A stretch of 40,450 bases of DNA, taken from NCBI RefSeq assembly GCF_025352425.1, contig NZ_JANXTI010000027.1:1-40450 (forward strand), in the 5' to 3' direction. The DNA is from Flavobacterium sp. (lineage in GTDB: Bacteria > Bacteroidota > Bacteroidia > Flavobacteriales > Flavobacteriaceae). Positions 31,911 through 40,039 of this stretch are shown one piece after another. Positions within the stretch are counted from its first letter, which is position 1. Every line of letters starts with the position of its first letter. The notes beneath the pieces were generated by a model. The model saw nothing but the letters and a program-made list of their open reading frames with translations, was not told the DNA's origin and did no database searches. Made by a program: the position numbers and the translations under genes.

Positions 31911-31923
31911 GCTCGGATGGTGA
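31911..31923 (+). pseudogene. Duplicated 5' end of tRNA-Leu
   Basis: GCTCGGATGGTGA is identical to the first 13 bases of the tRNA-Leu gene 62 bp downstream (31973-31985); the base before it also matches. After this point the sequence diverges into AT-rich DNA, so only the acceptor 5' strand and the start of the D-arm are present. It looks like the stub of a lost tandem copy. Confidence 0.55.
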
Positions 31924-31972
31924 GTTATTTAATTAATTTTTTCTAAAAATTAAACCATCAAAAAACTATTCT

Positions 31973-32058
31973 GCTCGGATGGTGAAATTGGTAGACACGC
32001 TGGACTTAAAATCCAGTGAACAGCAATGTTCGTGCGGGTTCAAGTCCCGCTCTGAGTA
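31973..32058 (+). tRNA. tRNA-Leu (anticodon TAA)
   Basis: An 86-nt class II tRNA: acceptor GCTCGGA / TCTGAGT with discriminator A, D-arm with AATTGGTAGACAC, anticodon stem CTGGA / TCCAG enclosing CTTAAAA (anticodon TAA), a long variable arm around CAGCAATGTTCG, and T-arm GCGGGTTCAAGTCCCGC. CCA is not encoded. A strong terminator begins 2 bp downstream. Confidence 0.97.
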
Positions 32059-32059
32059 C

Positions 32060-32091
32060 AAAAAGCTTCAAACTATGTTTGAAGCTTTTTT
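32060..32091 (+). terminator. Terminator after tRNA-Leu
   Basis: Perfect 14-bp stem AAAAAGCTTCAAAC (32060-32073) / GTTTGAAGCTTTTT (32077-32090) with loop TAT and a T-run. It ends the tRNA transcript. Confidence 0.9.
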
Positions 32092-32135
32092 GTTTATATA
32101 GTTTACTAAATAAATTTGAAACTACATAAAATAAG

Positions 32136-32159
32136 AAAGCCACGCTATTGCGTGGCTTT
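32136..32159 (-). terminator. Terminator of the Ala-rich lipoprotein gene
   Basis: Perfect 10-bp stem AAAGCCACGC (32136-32145) / GCGTGGCTTT (32150-32159), loop TATT, 28 bp after the lipoprotein stop on the minus strand, with an A/T-rich flank. Confidence 0.75.
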
Positions 32160-32186
32160 AAGTTTTTAAAAATAATTAGGTTCTAA

Positions 32187-32396
32187 TTATTTTTTTACAG
32201 CTTCTTTAGCTTCTTCAACTTTTGCAGCAGCAGTATCAAGGGCAGCAGCAGCAGTATCGATGGCAGCAGCAGCAGCAGTGTCAACAGTTTCAACAGTAGT
32301 TGAGTCAACAGCAACTTCAGCGTTAGCATCAGCTTGTTTACAAGATACTACAGTTAATGCAGCGATAACAGCTAAACTTAAAAATACTTTTTTCAT
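32187..32396 (-). CDS. Small Ala-rich repetitive lipoprotein
   Basis: A 69-residue lipoprotein: signal 'MKKVFLSLAVIAALTVVSC' with lipidated Cys19. The mature ~50 residues are built of near-repeats 'VDTAAAAAIDTAAAALDTAAAKVEEAKEAVKK', which should form one amphipathic alanine-rich helix. At DNA level the repeats are runs of GCA/CAG triplets, so the copy number may vary between strains. Such small, highly charged/alanine helical lipoproteins are frequent in Flavobacteriia and have no known function; an abundant structural lipoprotein of Lpp type is an analogy only. It has an exact -7 motif 37 bp upstream and its own terminator, so it is a single-gene unit and probably well expressed. Confidence 0.88.
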   Translation of the reverse strand: MKKVFLSLAVIAALTVVSCKQADANAEVAVDSTTVETVDTAAAAAIDTAAAALDTAAAKVEEAKEAVKK

Positions 32397-32432
32397 CTTA
32401 CTTAATATAAAAGGTTAATTATTAATTCGAGG

Positions 32433-32440
32433 CAAAGATA
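32433..32440 (-). promoter_or_regulatory. -7 element upstream of the Ala-rich lipoprotein gene
   Basis: On the minus strand TATCTTTG matches TAnnTTTG exactly, 36 bp before the ATG at 32396. The remaining gap up to the S46 peptidase stop (32554) is very AT-rich with no other feature I can support. Confidence 0.5.
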
Positions 32441-32553
32441 TAAATTTTTTAATAGGTTAAAATAAATTTTTAATTTTTTTTAAAAAACCTGTATTTTACT
32501 TCGGTTTTTGTTTAACAATAATTGTGCCAAAAACTTAAATTAATGTTAAATAA

Positions 32554-34698
32554 CTACTTTTTATTATTTGTATCGAGGATTTTTAACTCTTTAATCAGAT
32601 TATCAGCTCCGGCAAATTTATCAATGATGAACAAAACATACCGAATGTCTACCATAATATTTCTACAAATTTCTGGAGAATAATAAATATCACTCATAGT
32701 CCCCTCCCAAACTCTGTCAAAATTCAAACCTATCAAGTTTCCTTTAGAGTCTAATGCAGGACTTCCTGAATTTCCTCCAGTGGTGTGGTTTGTTGCTATA
32801 AAATCTAAAGGCATTTTGCCGTTTACGCCATAAATACCATACTCTTTTGCATTGTATAAATCAATAAGTTTTTTCGGAGCGTCAAACTCATAATCGCCGG
32901 GAATATATTTTTCAATTACGCCGTCTAAATAAGAGAAAGGCTCATAATAAACGGCATCATTAGGTTTATACCCTTTTATTTTCCCATAAGCCACCCGAAG
33001 CGTACTGTTCGCGTCCGGGAAATTTCTATTTTTTGGAAATAATTCTAATATCGCTTTCATGTAGGTTCTTTGCGCAGCGGTATTTTTTAAATTTATTTCG
33101 TCATATTTTGGCATTACACTTTTTAAATGTGCATCAGCAATTGCCTTTACTACTTTATATCCTTCGTCATTATTTAATTTTTCCAAAACAATTTTTGTAT
33201 CACCTGTTAATAGGTCTTTGACCTTATCGAAACTTACCAGTTGTGATTTTGTAAAAACTTTGTTAGCTAAATTTTCCGCATTGATATTTTCAAAATAACT
33301 TGGTAAAAACTGTTTGGGGTATTTTTTACTATAGATACTTATTAATTCGCTAAAAACTTTTTGATCAACTGTTGGATTAAACTCACTATAAAATTCTCCC
33401 CAATTATTAATTAAGGTTGTTTTTCTATCGTCAAAAGCTTGCTCTCCCTTAGTATTATATATCTGTTCTAATTGATATAATTTATAACCAACAGAAAGAA
33501 TTTCTGTATTACGGATCACAATTTCGTCAAACATGTCTTTTGCTAACGCATAGTCTTTTATTTCAGTATAATTTTTCTCGAAACCAGAAAGCAAATTTCC
33601 ATATTCCGATTGCTTACCTGTCGCTATAACCTTTTCCTGAAATTGTCTTTCAAATTTTTGTTTGACACCGAGAGCTTTCGCTTTTTTCAAGCCTTTGATT
33701 TCACCTTGCCATTTTTTCCATGCATTTGCTATGGTGGCATTTTTTGCAGCATATTGGATTTTAATAGCATTATCTTTTCGCATAAAGTCATTTTGGACCT
33801 TCAACGTAATATCACGGAGTTCAATTTTGATAGGATCTGAAGTATTCATAATCTGCTCCACCGCGTAGGAAGGCAAATATTCTTGAGTTGATCCAGGATA
33901 GCCCAAAACCATCGTAAAGTCATTTTCTTTTAGACCTTTAATAGAAATTGGGAAAAAATATTTTGGTTTGTACGGAACATTTTCTGCCGAATATTCCGCC
34001 GGGCGATTATTTTTATCAGCATAAATTCTGAATAACGAGAAATCGCCGGTATGTCTAGGCCAAACCCAGTTATCGGTAACATCAGCAAATTTTCCAATCG
34101 AACTTGGAGGTGTGCCAACCAATCGAATGTCTTTAAAAGTTTCCGTTACGAAAAGCAGGTACTGATTTCCGTTGTAAAAAGTTTTAATCACATTTTCTTC
34201 CCAGTTTTCCTTTGGTAATGTTTTGGTAAGCGTTTCAATATTTTCTTTAATTTTTTTCTGTTTATCAAATTCTGAAACAATTGAATCAACACCCTCCAGC
34301 ACTTTTGTTGTGACATCTTCAATTCGCACCACAAAAGAAACAACCATTCCTTTGTTCAATAATTCGTCCTCCATTTTGTATGCCCAAAATCCATCCGCTA
34401 GATAGTCGTGTTCAACAGTTGAATGATTCTGCACCGCATCATATCCGCAATGGTGATTGGTTAAAATCAAACCCTTGTCAGAAATAACAGCGGCAGTACA
34501 TTTTTTATCAAACTGCGGAACGCCGTCCTTTATACTTGATTTATTGATGGAATAAATTTGCTCGGCGGTGATTTTCATGCCAAGGCTTTTCATCTCGTCT
34601 TCGTTCATTCCTTTGAGCAGCGATGGAATCCACATACCACCTTGTTGGGCAGAAACCTGAACGAAAACAAATAATAATAAAAATTTTAAAATTTTCAT
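32554..34698 (-). CDS. S46 family dipeptidyl-peptidase (DPP11-like)
   Basis: A 714-residue periplasmic serine peptidase that removes dipeptides from the N-terminus of oligopeptides. It has a signal peptide ('MKILKFLLLFVFVQVSAQ'), the mature start 'GGMWIPSLLKGMNEDEMKSLG' typical of S46, catalytic His in 'GLILTNHHCGYDAVQNHS' (His82/His83), and nucleophile Ser644 in 'NHTTGGNSGSPALDSKG'. The residue 18 positions after the nucleophile, which sets S1 specificity in this family (Gly in DPP7, Arg in DPP11), is Arg662 in 'LNFDRVWEG'. This predicts cleavage after Asp/Glu. The gene starts 32 bp after the Kdo transferase stop on the same strand and may be co-transcribed with it. Confidence 0.94.
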   Translation of the reverse strand: MKILKFLLLFVFVQVSAQQGGMWIPSLLKGMNEDEMKSLGMKITAEQIYSINKSSIKDGVPQFDKKCTAAVISDKGLILTNHHCGYDAVQNHSTVEHDYLADGFWAYKMEDELLNKGMVVSFVVRIEDVTTKVLEGVDSIVSEFDKQKKIKENIETLTKTLPKENWEENVIKTFYNGNQYLLFVTETFKDIRLVGTPPSSIGKFADVTDNWVWPRHTGDFSLFRIYADKNNRPAEYSAENVPYKPKYFFPISIKGLKENDFTMVLGYPGSTQEYLPSYAVEQIMNTSDPIKIELRDITLKVQNDFMRKDNAIKIQYAAKNATIANAWKKWQGEIKGLKKAKALGVKQKFERQFQEKVIATGKQSEYGNLLSGFEKNYTEIKDYALAKDMFDEIVIRNTEILSVGYKLYQLEQIYNTKGEQAFDDRKTTLINNWGEFYSEFNPTVDQKVFSELISIYSKKYPKQFLPSYFENINAENLANKVFTKSQLVSFDKVKDLLTGDTKIVLEKLNNDEGYKVVKAIADAHLKSVMPKYDEINLKNTAAQRTYMKAILELFPKNRNFPDANSTLRVAYGKIKGYKPNDAVYYEPFSYLDGVIEKYIPGDYEFDAPKKLIDLYNAKEYGIYGVNGKMPLDFIATNHTTGGNSGSPALDSKGNLIGLNFDRVWEGTMSDIYYSPEICRNIMVDIRYVLFIIDKFAGADNLIKELKILDTNNKK

Positions 34699-34730
34699 GA
34701 TACTAATTTGAGGGATAAGTTTGTTTTATG

Positions 34731-35966
34731 CTAATTGTTACTGATTTGTTTCATAATAACATCAGTTGCTCCTTTATTCATTTGCACAAAAGTGGAGCAA
34801 ATATGGCCTTTTTCGTGACGGATATCTTTGTTGGAGATCAAATTGGAAAAAGTGTCATTCAAATCACTTTGATTAGAAATAGAAATGCATCCTTCCTGAT
34901 GAACCAAAGCCACAGCTTCGGCAAAATGAGAAAAATTTGGGCCTACAACTATCGGAATTCCAAAAGTTGCCGGTTCCAGGATATTATGAACACCGGGATT
35001 CCCAAAACCGCCGCCAACATAAGCAATATCCGCATAACTGTAAATTTTGGTTAAAATGCCAATTGTGTCAACAATTAAAATATCATAATCTGATAAATCA
35101 GCGTTTTCTTTTTCGGAAAACAAAATGGTTTTCTTCGATATTGAATTTTTCAATTCCTGAATCTGTTGGGCTTTGATATTGTGTGGTGCAATGATGAATT
35201 TCACATTCTCATTGGTTTGGTTGATGTAATTCACTAACAAATTTTCGTCTTTTGGCCACGAACTACCAACGACGATAGTGGTCGTATTGTTTTTAAATTG
35301 TTTGATGAAATCCAATGAATTATCGCGCTCCAAAATTGAAACTACGCGATCAAAACGAGTGTCTCCGGAAATTTTTACATTATTGAAACCTAACTTTTGC
35401 AACAACAATTTCGAACTTTCATTCTGAACAAAAAAATAATCAAATGTTTTCAAAGCATTCCGGTAAAAGTTGCCATACCATTTGAAAAAAGCCTGGTTTT
35501 CCCTAAAAATTCCCGAAATCAAATAGGTTTTAATTTTCTCTTTTTTCAATTCATTCAAATAGTTTGGCCAATATTCATATTTAATAAAGAAAACCAAATC
35601 AGGATGAATCAATTTTAAAAATTGCTTCGCATTATTTTTGGTGTCCAAAGGTAAATAAACAGTAACATCAGCTATAGAATTATTTTTGCGGACTTCATAA
35701 CCCGAAGGTGAAAAGAACGTTACCACAATTTTGTTATTGGGAAACTGAATCTTGATTTTTTCCATCACAGGTATGCCCTGCTCAAATTCGCCTAAAGATG
35801 CAGCGTGAAACCAAATCGTTTTATCCTCAGGACTTATTTTGCCGGATAAAGTTTGAAAAACAGTCTTTCTTCCATCAACGAAGAGCTTTATTTTTGGATT
35901 GAAAAGTGCCAACAATTTCACGACCTGTGAAGCCAAAAGCATCAATATATTGTATAGAAAAAGCAT
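34731..35966 (-). CDS. waaA: 3-deoxy-D-manno-octulosonic acid (Kdo) transferase
   Basis: Transfers Kdo from CMP-Kdo to lipid A precursor at the inner face of the cytoplasmic membrane, the first step of LPS core synthesis. I use the ATG at 35966 ('MLFLYNILMLLASQVVKLLAL'), which begins the family's N-terminal membrane anchor; two codons upstream is only a TTG. The 411-residue product has the catalytic Glu60 in 'FHAASLGEFEQGIPV', 'FFIKYEYWPNYL', 'GDTRFDRV', and in the C-terminal Rossmann domain 'VGGGFGNPGVHNILEPATFGIPIVVGP'. Upstream on its strand TACTTTAG (35985-35992) is a one-mismatch -7 box. It is divergent from the sugar aminotransferase gene. Confidence 0.95.
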   Translation of the reverse strand: MLFLYNILMLLASQVVKLLALFNPKIKLFVDGRKTVFQTLSGKISPEDKTIWFHAASLGEFEQGIPVMEKIKIQFPNNKIVVTFFSPSGYEVRKNNSIADVTVYLPLDTKNNAKQFLKLIHPDLVFFIKYEYWPNYLNELKKEKIKTYLISGIFRENQAFFKWYGNFYRNALKTFDYFFVQNESSKLLLQKLGFNNVKISGDTRFDRVVSILERDNSLDFIKQFKNNTTTIVVGSSWPKDENLLVNYINQTNENVKFIIAPHNIKAQQIQELKNSISKKTILFSEKENADLSDYDILIVDTIGILTKIYSYADIAYVGGGFGNPGVHNILEPATFGIPIVVGPNFSHFAEAVALVHQEGCISISNQSDLNDTFSNLISNKDIRHEKGHICSTFVQMNKGATDVIMKQISNN

Positions 35967-36033
35967 CTTCAAAATTTTGTTGGGCTAAAGTACGTTTCTT
36001 TTACGGAACATGAAATTCTACTTCAGAATTTCT

Positions 36034-36041
36034 TACTTTTG
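36034..36041 (+). promoter_or_regulatory. -7 element upstream of the aminotransferase-galE operon
   Basis: TACTTTTG matches TAnnTTTG exactly, 19 bp before the ATG at 36061; the predicted leader is very short. Confidence 0.5.
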
Positions 36042-36060
36042 CAACTCAAATTTGAGAATT

Positions 36061-37191
36061 ATGAAGAAAATTCAAATGGTTGACTTAAAAAGTCAATATG
36101 AAAAAATAAAAACTACTGTTGACGCTTCTATTCAGGAAGTTTTAGACACAACAACGTATATTAACGGACCCAAAGTCCACGAATTTCAAAAAAATCTTGA
36201 GGAATATTTGGATGTAAAACATGTAATTCCTTGCGCAAATGGAACGGATGCCTTGCAGATAGCAATGATGGCATTGGGTTTAAAACCCGGCGATGAGGTT
36301 ATTACGGCCGATTTTACATTTGCCGCAACAGTTGAAGTAATTGCGTTATTGCAACTAACGCCGGTTTTGGTTGATGTTGATGCGGTAAACATGAACATTT
36401 CCATTGAAGCAATAAAGAAAGCTATCACCCCAAAAACGAAAGCGATTGTACCGGTTCATTTGTTCGGAAGAGCTGCCAACATGGAAGCGATTATGCAAAT
36501 TGCCAACGAACATAATTTGTATGTAATTGAAGATAATGCCCAGGCTATTGGAGCAAATTGTAAATTCACTGACGGAACAAAAAAGAAAGCGGGAACTATC
36601 GGACACGTAGCTTCAACCTCATTTTTCCCATCTAAAAACTTAGGATGTTATGGTGATGGTGGCGCAATTTTTACTAATGATGATGCTTTAGCGCATACGA
36701 TCCGCGGAATCGTAAACCACGGAATGTACGTTCGTTATCATCATGATGTTGTTGGCGTAAACTCGCGTTTAGATAGTGTACAGGCCGCTGTTTTGAATGC
36801 AAAATTACCATTGTTGGATAGTTATAACCAAGCAAGACAAAATGCTGCAAGAAAATATTCAGCTGCATTTGAAGGACACAAAAACATCATAGCGCCTATG
36901 ATATGTGATAATTGTGATTGTCACGTTTTTCATCAATATACACTTAGAATTATCGATGCTGATAGAAATGCATTGATGGAGCATTTATTAGCTAAAGGAA
37001 TTCCGTGTGCAATTTATTACCCGATTCCGCTGCATTTACAAAAAGCATATTTAGACTCAAGATATAAGGAAGAAGATTTCCCGGTGACTAATCAATTGGT
37101 TAAAGAAGTAATTTCGTTGCCAATGCACACCGAATTAGATAACGAACAAATAAAATTTATTACGGATAGCGTTTTAGAGTTTTTGAAATAA
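36061..37191 (+). CDS. DegT/DnrJ/EryC1/StrS family sugar aminotransferase
   Basis: A 377-residue PLP enzyme that aminates a nucleotide-activated keto sugar, normally for surface polysaccharide or glycan synthesis. I use the ATG at 36061 ('MKKIQMVDLKSQYEKIK'), which matches the family and follows the -7 box; the frame upstream has no family similarity. Landmarks: 'CANGTDALQIAMMALGLKPGDEVI' (58-81), Asp158 in 'VIEDNAQAIGA', and the PLP-binding Lys192 in 'TSFFPSKNLGCYGDGGAI'. The C-terminal 'GIPCAIYYPIPLHLQKAY' is also typical and resembles the WlbE/WbpE group acting on UDP-3-keto-GlcNAcA-type sugars, though the substrate is uncertain. galE starts 1 bp after the stop, so the two are co-translated. 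Confidence 0.93.
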   Translation: MKKIQMVDLKSQYEKIKTTVDASIQEVLDTTTYINGPKVHEFQKNLEEYLDVKHVIPCANGTDALQIAMMALGLKPGDEVITADFTFAATVEVIALLQLTPVLVDVDAVNMNISIEAIKKAITPKTKAIVPVHLFGRAANMEAIMQIANEHNLYVIEDNAQAIGANCKFTDGTKKKAGTIGHVASTSFFPSKNLGCYGDGGAIFTNDDALAHTIRGIVNHGMYVRYHHDVVGVNSRLDSVQAAVLNAKLPLLDSYNQARQNAARKYSAAFEGHKNIIAPMICDNCDCHVFHQYTLRIIDADRNALMEHLLAKGIPCAIYYPIPLHLQKAYLDSRYKEEDFPVTNQLVKEVISLPMHTELDNEQIKFITDSVLEFLK

Positions 37192-37192
37192 T

Positions 37193-38206
37193 ATGAAAAT
37201 ACTTGTAACTGGTGGTTTAGGATTTATTGGTTCGCATACGGTTGTTGAATTGCAAAATGAAGGTTTTGAAGTCATAGCGATTGATAATCTTTCCAATTCT
37301 TCAATTGAAGTTCTTGACGGAATTGAGAAAATCACAGGCAAAAAACCAATTTTTGAAAACATTGATTTAAGAGAAAAATGCGCAGTTCAAAATTTCTTTA
37401 AAAAGTATGGTGATGTTGTCGGCGTAATTCATTTTGCTGCCTCAAAAGCAGTTGGCGAAAGTGTTGAAAATCCTCTGCTGTATTATGAAAATAACATTAA
37501 TTCGTTAGTTTATATTCTACAGGAAATGGCAAATTTGTCAAAGTCTAATTTCATTTTTAGTTCATCGTGTACGGTTTACGGTCAAGCCGAAGTAATGCCG
37601 ATTACCGAAGATGCTTCCGTGCAGCCGGCAAATTCCCCTTACGGAAATACCAAGCAAATAGGCGAGGAAATCATAATTGATGTTGCTAAAGTCACCAATT
37701 TAAATTCGGTTCTATTGCGTTATTTTAACCCAATTGGGGCTCATTCAAGTGCAGAAATAGGGGAGTTACCCATTGGAGTTCCACAAAATTTAGTGCCGTA
37801 TATTACCCAAACTGCTTTTGGTTTGCGAAAAGAATTATCGGTTAATGGTAACGATTATCCAACGCCGGACGGAACTTGTATTCGCGATTATATTCATGTG
37901 GTCGATTTGGCGAAAGCACATGTGATAGCATTACAGCGATTATTGAATAAGCAAAATAGCGACAAAGTTGAAACATTCAATTTGGGCACAGGAAAAGGAA
38001 GTTCTGTTTTGGAAGTAATCAATGCTTTTGAAAAAGTATCAGGAAAAAAATTGCCATATAAAATTGTTAAGAGAAGAGACGGAGATGTAGTTTCCGCGTA
38101 TGCCAATACAGATAAAGCGAATAAAGTTTTAGGCTGGAAGGCACAACTTTCTTTAGAAGAAGGATTGGCTTCCGCCTGGAAATGGGAACAGAAAATTAGA
38201 AATTAA
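37193..38206 (+). CDS. galE: UDP-glucose 4-epimerase
   Basis: A 337-residue short-chain dehydrogenase-type epimerase that interconverts UDP-glucose and UDP-galactose (and often the GlcNAc/GalNAc pair). The NAD-binding 'GGLGFIG' is at residues 7-13, the catalytic serine in 'FSSSCTVYG' (Ser125), and the YxxxK pair Tyr150/Lys154 in 'SPYGNTKQIGEE'. Also present are 'LRYFNPIGAHSS', 'DGTCIRDYIHVVDLAKAH' and 'NLGTGKGSSVLEVI'. Length matches bacterial GalE. It forms an operon with the sugar aminotransferase, which suggests supply of precursors for surface glycans, and ends at a bidirectional terminator. Confidence 0.95.
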   Translation: MKILVTGGLGFIGSHTVVELQNEGFEVIAIDNLSNSSIEVLDGIEKITGKKPIFENIDLREKCAVQNFFKKYGDVVGVIHFAASKAVGESVENPLLYYENNINSLVYILQEMANLSKSNFIFSSSCTVYGQAEVMPITEDASVQPANSPYGNTKQIGEEIIIDVAKVTNLNSVLLRYFNPIGAHSSAEIGELPIGVPQNLVPYITQTAFGLRKELSVNGNDYPTPDGTCIRDYIHVVDLAKAHVIALQRLLNKQNSDKVETFNLGTGKGSSVLEVINAFEKVSGKKLPYKIVKRRDGDVVSAYANTDKANKVLGWKAQLSLEEGLASAWKWEQKIRN

Positions 38207-38211
38207 TTATA

Positions 38212-38241
38212 AAAAAAGCCCTGATTATTCAGGGCTTTTTT
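38212..38241. terminator. Bidirectional terminator between galE and the helical lipoprotein
   Basis: A-run plus stem AAGCCCTGA / TCAGGGCTT with loop TTAT and T-run, extended by A-T pairs on both sides (38212-38241). It lies between convergent transcription units. Confidence 0.9.
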
Positions 38242-38242
38242 G

Positions 38243-38506
38243 TTATTTTTTTACAGTTTGTTTTAGTTTTTTTGCAGCTTGTTCCAATCTATCGGCGCTT
38301 TTTAGTTTCACACTGTCAATTCTTGAATTGGCCCTATCTTTCATTGTATCCAGTTTTGCTTCCATTTTCATTTTGGCTGAATCAATCGTTGTGGTTACTT
38401 CTTCTGTAACAGCATCTGTGGCTTCATCCAATTTTTCTTTGGTTTTGTCTTGACAGGATAGGGTTACCATAGCTGCAAAAGCAGTGGTTAAAATTATTTT
38501 CTTCAT
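38243..38506 (-). CDS. Small helical lipoprotein
   Basis: An 87-residue lipoprotein: signal 'MKKIILTTAFAAMVTLSC' with lipidated Cys18. The mature part is a single predicted amphipathic helix with heptad-like spacing ('KEKLDEATDAVTEEVTTTIDS', 'MKMEAKLDTMKDRANSRIDS', 'LEQAAKKLKQTVKK'), rich in Lys, Glu, Asp and Ala. No family or function is recognised. It starts 15 bp after the stop of the M23 peptidase gene on the same strand, so it is likely in an operon with it, and ends at the bidirectional terminator. The repeated 'AxxRIDSVK/SAK' units are similar in style to the Ala-rich lipoprotein at 32187 but the sequences are not the same. Confidence 0.85.
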   Translation of the reverse strand: MKKIILTTAFAAMVTLSCQDKTKEKLDEATDAVTEEVTTTIDSAKMKMEAKLDTMKDRANSRIDSVKLKSADRLEQAAKKLKQTVKK

Positions 38507-38521
38507 TTTTGTTATTTAAAA

Positions 38522-39964
38522 TTAATGCTGTTTAACAATCTTTTTAGCCAATTTTGATTTGGCACTATCCACTATTAAAAAATATATTCCATCGGACAAA
38601 TCCGCAATAGAGATGATTTTTTCAAATTTGTTATTTTCAATATCGGTTTTTTCAGTTTTAATAATTTGACCAATACTATTTGTCAAAGTAAATGAATAAC
38701 TTCCATTCTCAATCACATCAGCCGTTATAAAAAGGTTTTCGCTAGTCGGATTGGGAAACACGCTGAAATAATCCGAAGTAGAAACATCTGAAATCCCCAA
38801 AGAATGTGTAATGGTAAAAGTTTTAGAACAAGCAACACCATTATAACTGGCTTCAAATGTATATGTACCATCAATAGTTGGTAGTAATTTTGAAAAACCA
38901 TAATAGCTTATTTTGTTGTAGGTCGGAACCGTGTAATTCCAGCTATTAAATGTGGTTCCATTAGGATTTAAAATTCGCGATGCTATAACTGAACTGACTG
39001 GTAGTTCTCTCCAAAAAACATAAAATTTTGCATAACCCGGAGACAATCCCGGACCTTGAAACGGTACAACAAAAGTATCGCTTTCGTTTGGAACATCACT
39101 GTTGGGACAAGTTGCTAAAGTTATATCTGTCGGATGAACAGAAGTTTTCATGATAGCCGGATCGGTATGTGGACGTTGAGAAGCCCACCATGAATTGGCG
39201 TTTAAAACGTTACAAGCGCCAGAAAACGGGTCTTTATAAGTTGTATTTGTGCTTCCTGACCAAACTTCAAAATGAAGGTGCGGCCCAGTAGAACTGCCTG
39301 AACTTCCAACAACTCCTAATTTTTCTCCTGCCACGACAGTTTGTCCAACAGCTTTTGTGGTAACAGAACCATTTTTCATATGCCAATACAAAGCATAAGT
39401 GCCATCGGCGTGTTGAATGATAATTGAATTGGCTGTCAATGTATTTGAACCACAGTTTCTATCGAAATTGCCATCCGCTTTTTGAATAATTGTTCCTGCA
39501 GCAGCGGCTATGACTTCAATTTGATTGCTGTCCATTTTATACAAACTATAAGGCCATATGGCAATGTCAGTTCCGTGATGACCATCATAAGTATTATTGC
39601 CACAATCATAATCCTGTATCGTGGTAGTAGCCGTATTTTGATCTACATATGCACCAATAAAATGATATTCACATTGAGTAAAACCAGTCGCCCGTCTCAA
39701 TGGCCAAAGTAATGAGGTAGTAAGCACGTTTCTGTTAGTCTTTTTGTCCAGTGTCAATCTTTTCAAATTATCGTCCACTTCTTTGTTTAAGACAGCACAT
39801 TCTTGTGTTGTTATGCATGGATTTTGCCTGTCATTTCCGTCAAATGTAAAATTACCTCTGTCAACTTTAAATTCTGTAGTGTTGTTTTGTGCATGAAGTA
39901 GGGTTGATGCCAAAAGCAAAAAATTAAAACCTACTATATTGAAAATTTTGGAGATACTTTTCAT
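38522..39964 (-). CDS. M23 family metallopeptidase with T9SS type A sorting domain
   Basis: A 480-residue secreted LytM/M23 zinc peptidase, expected to cut peptidoglycan peptide bridges or other glycine-containing peptides. It has a signal peptide ('MKSISKIFNIVGFNFLLLASTLLHAQ'). The M23 domain (about residues 125-240) has all zinc ligands and the catalytic histidines: His130 and Asp133 in 'GHHGTDIA', His195 in 'LYWHMKNGS', and His229/His231 in 'GPHLHFEVW'. A beta-rich middle region follows, then a type A C-terminal domain from about residue 402 ('FSVFPNPTSENLFI' to 'ISIADLSDGIYFLIV...KKIVKQH') that sends it through the T9SS to the surface or medium. It has an exact -7 motif upstream, and a lipoprotein gene follows. 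Confidence 0.94.
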   Translation of the reverse strand: MKSISKIFNIVGFNFLLLASTLLHAQNNTTEFKVDRGNFTFDGNDRQNPCITTQECAVLNKEVDDNLKRLTLDKKTNRNVLTTSLLWPLRRATGFTQCEYHFIGAYVDQNTATTTIQDYDCGNNTYDGHHGTDIAIWPYSLYKMDSNQIEVIAAAAGTIIQKADGNFDRNCGSNTLTANSIIIQHADGTYALYWHMKNGSVTTKAVGQTVVAGEKLGVVGSSGSSTGPHLHFEVWSGSTNTTYKDPFSGACNVLNANSWWASQRPHTDPAIMKTSVHPTDITLATCPNSDVPNESDTFVVPFQGPGLSPGYAKFYVFWRELPVSSVIASRILNPNGTTFNSWNYTVPTYNKISYYGFSKLLPTIDGTYTFEASYNGVACSKTFTITHSLGISDVSTSDYFSVFPNPTSENLFITADVIENGSYSFTLTNSIGQIIKTEKTDIENNKFEKIISIADLSDGIYFLIVDSAKSKLAKKIVKQH

Positions 39965-39987
39965 AGTCTATATATTTAAATATCAAT

Positions 39988-39995
39988 CAAATGTA
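39988..39995 (-). promoter_or_regulatory. -7 element upstream of the M23 peptidase gene
   Basis: On the minus strand TACATTTG matches TAnnTTTG exactly, 23 bp before the ATG at 39964. Confidence 0.5.
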
Positions 39996-40039
39996 ATTAA
40001 AAAAACCTTTAATGGATTTTTTTATAGTATTATTGAGTT

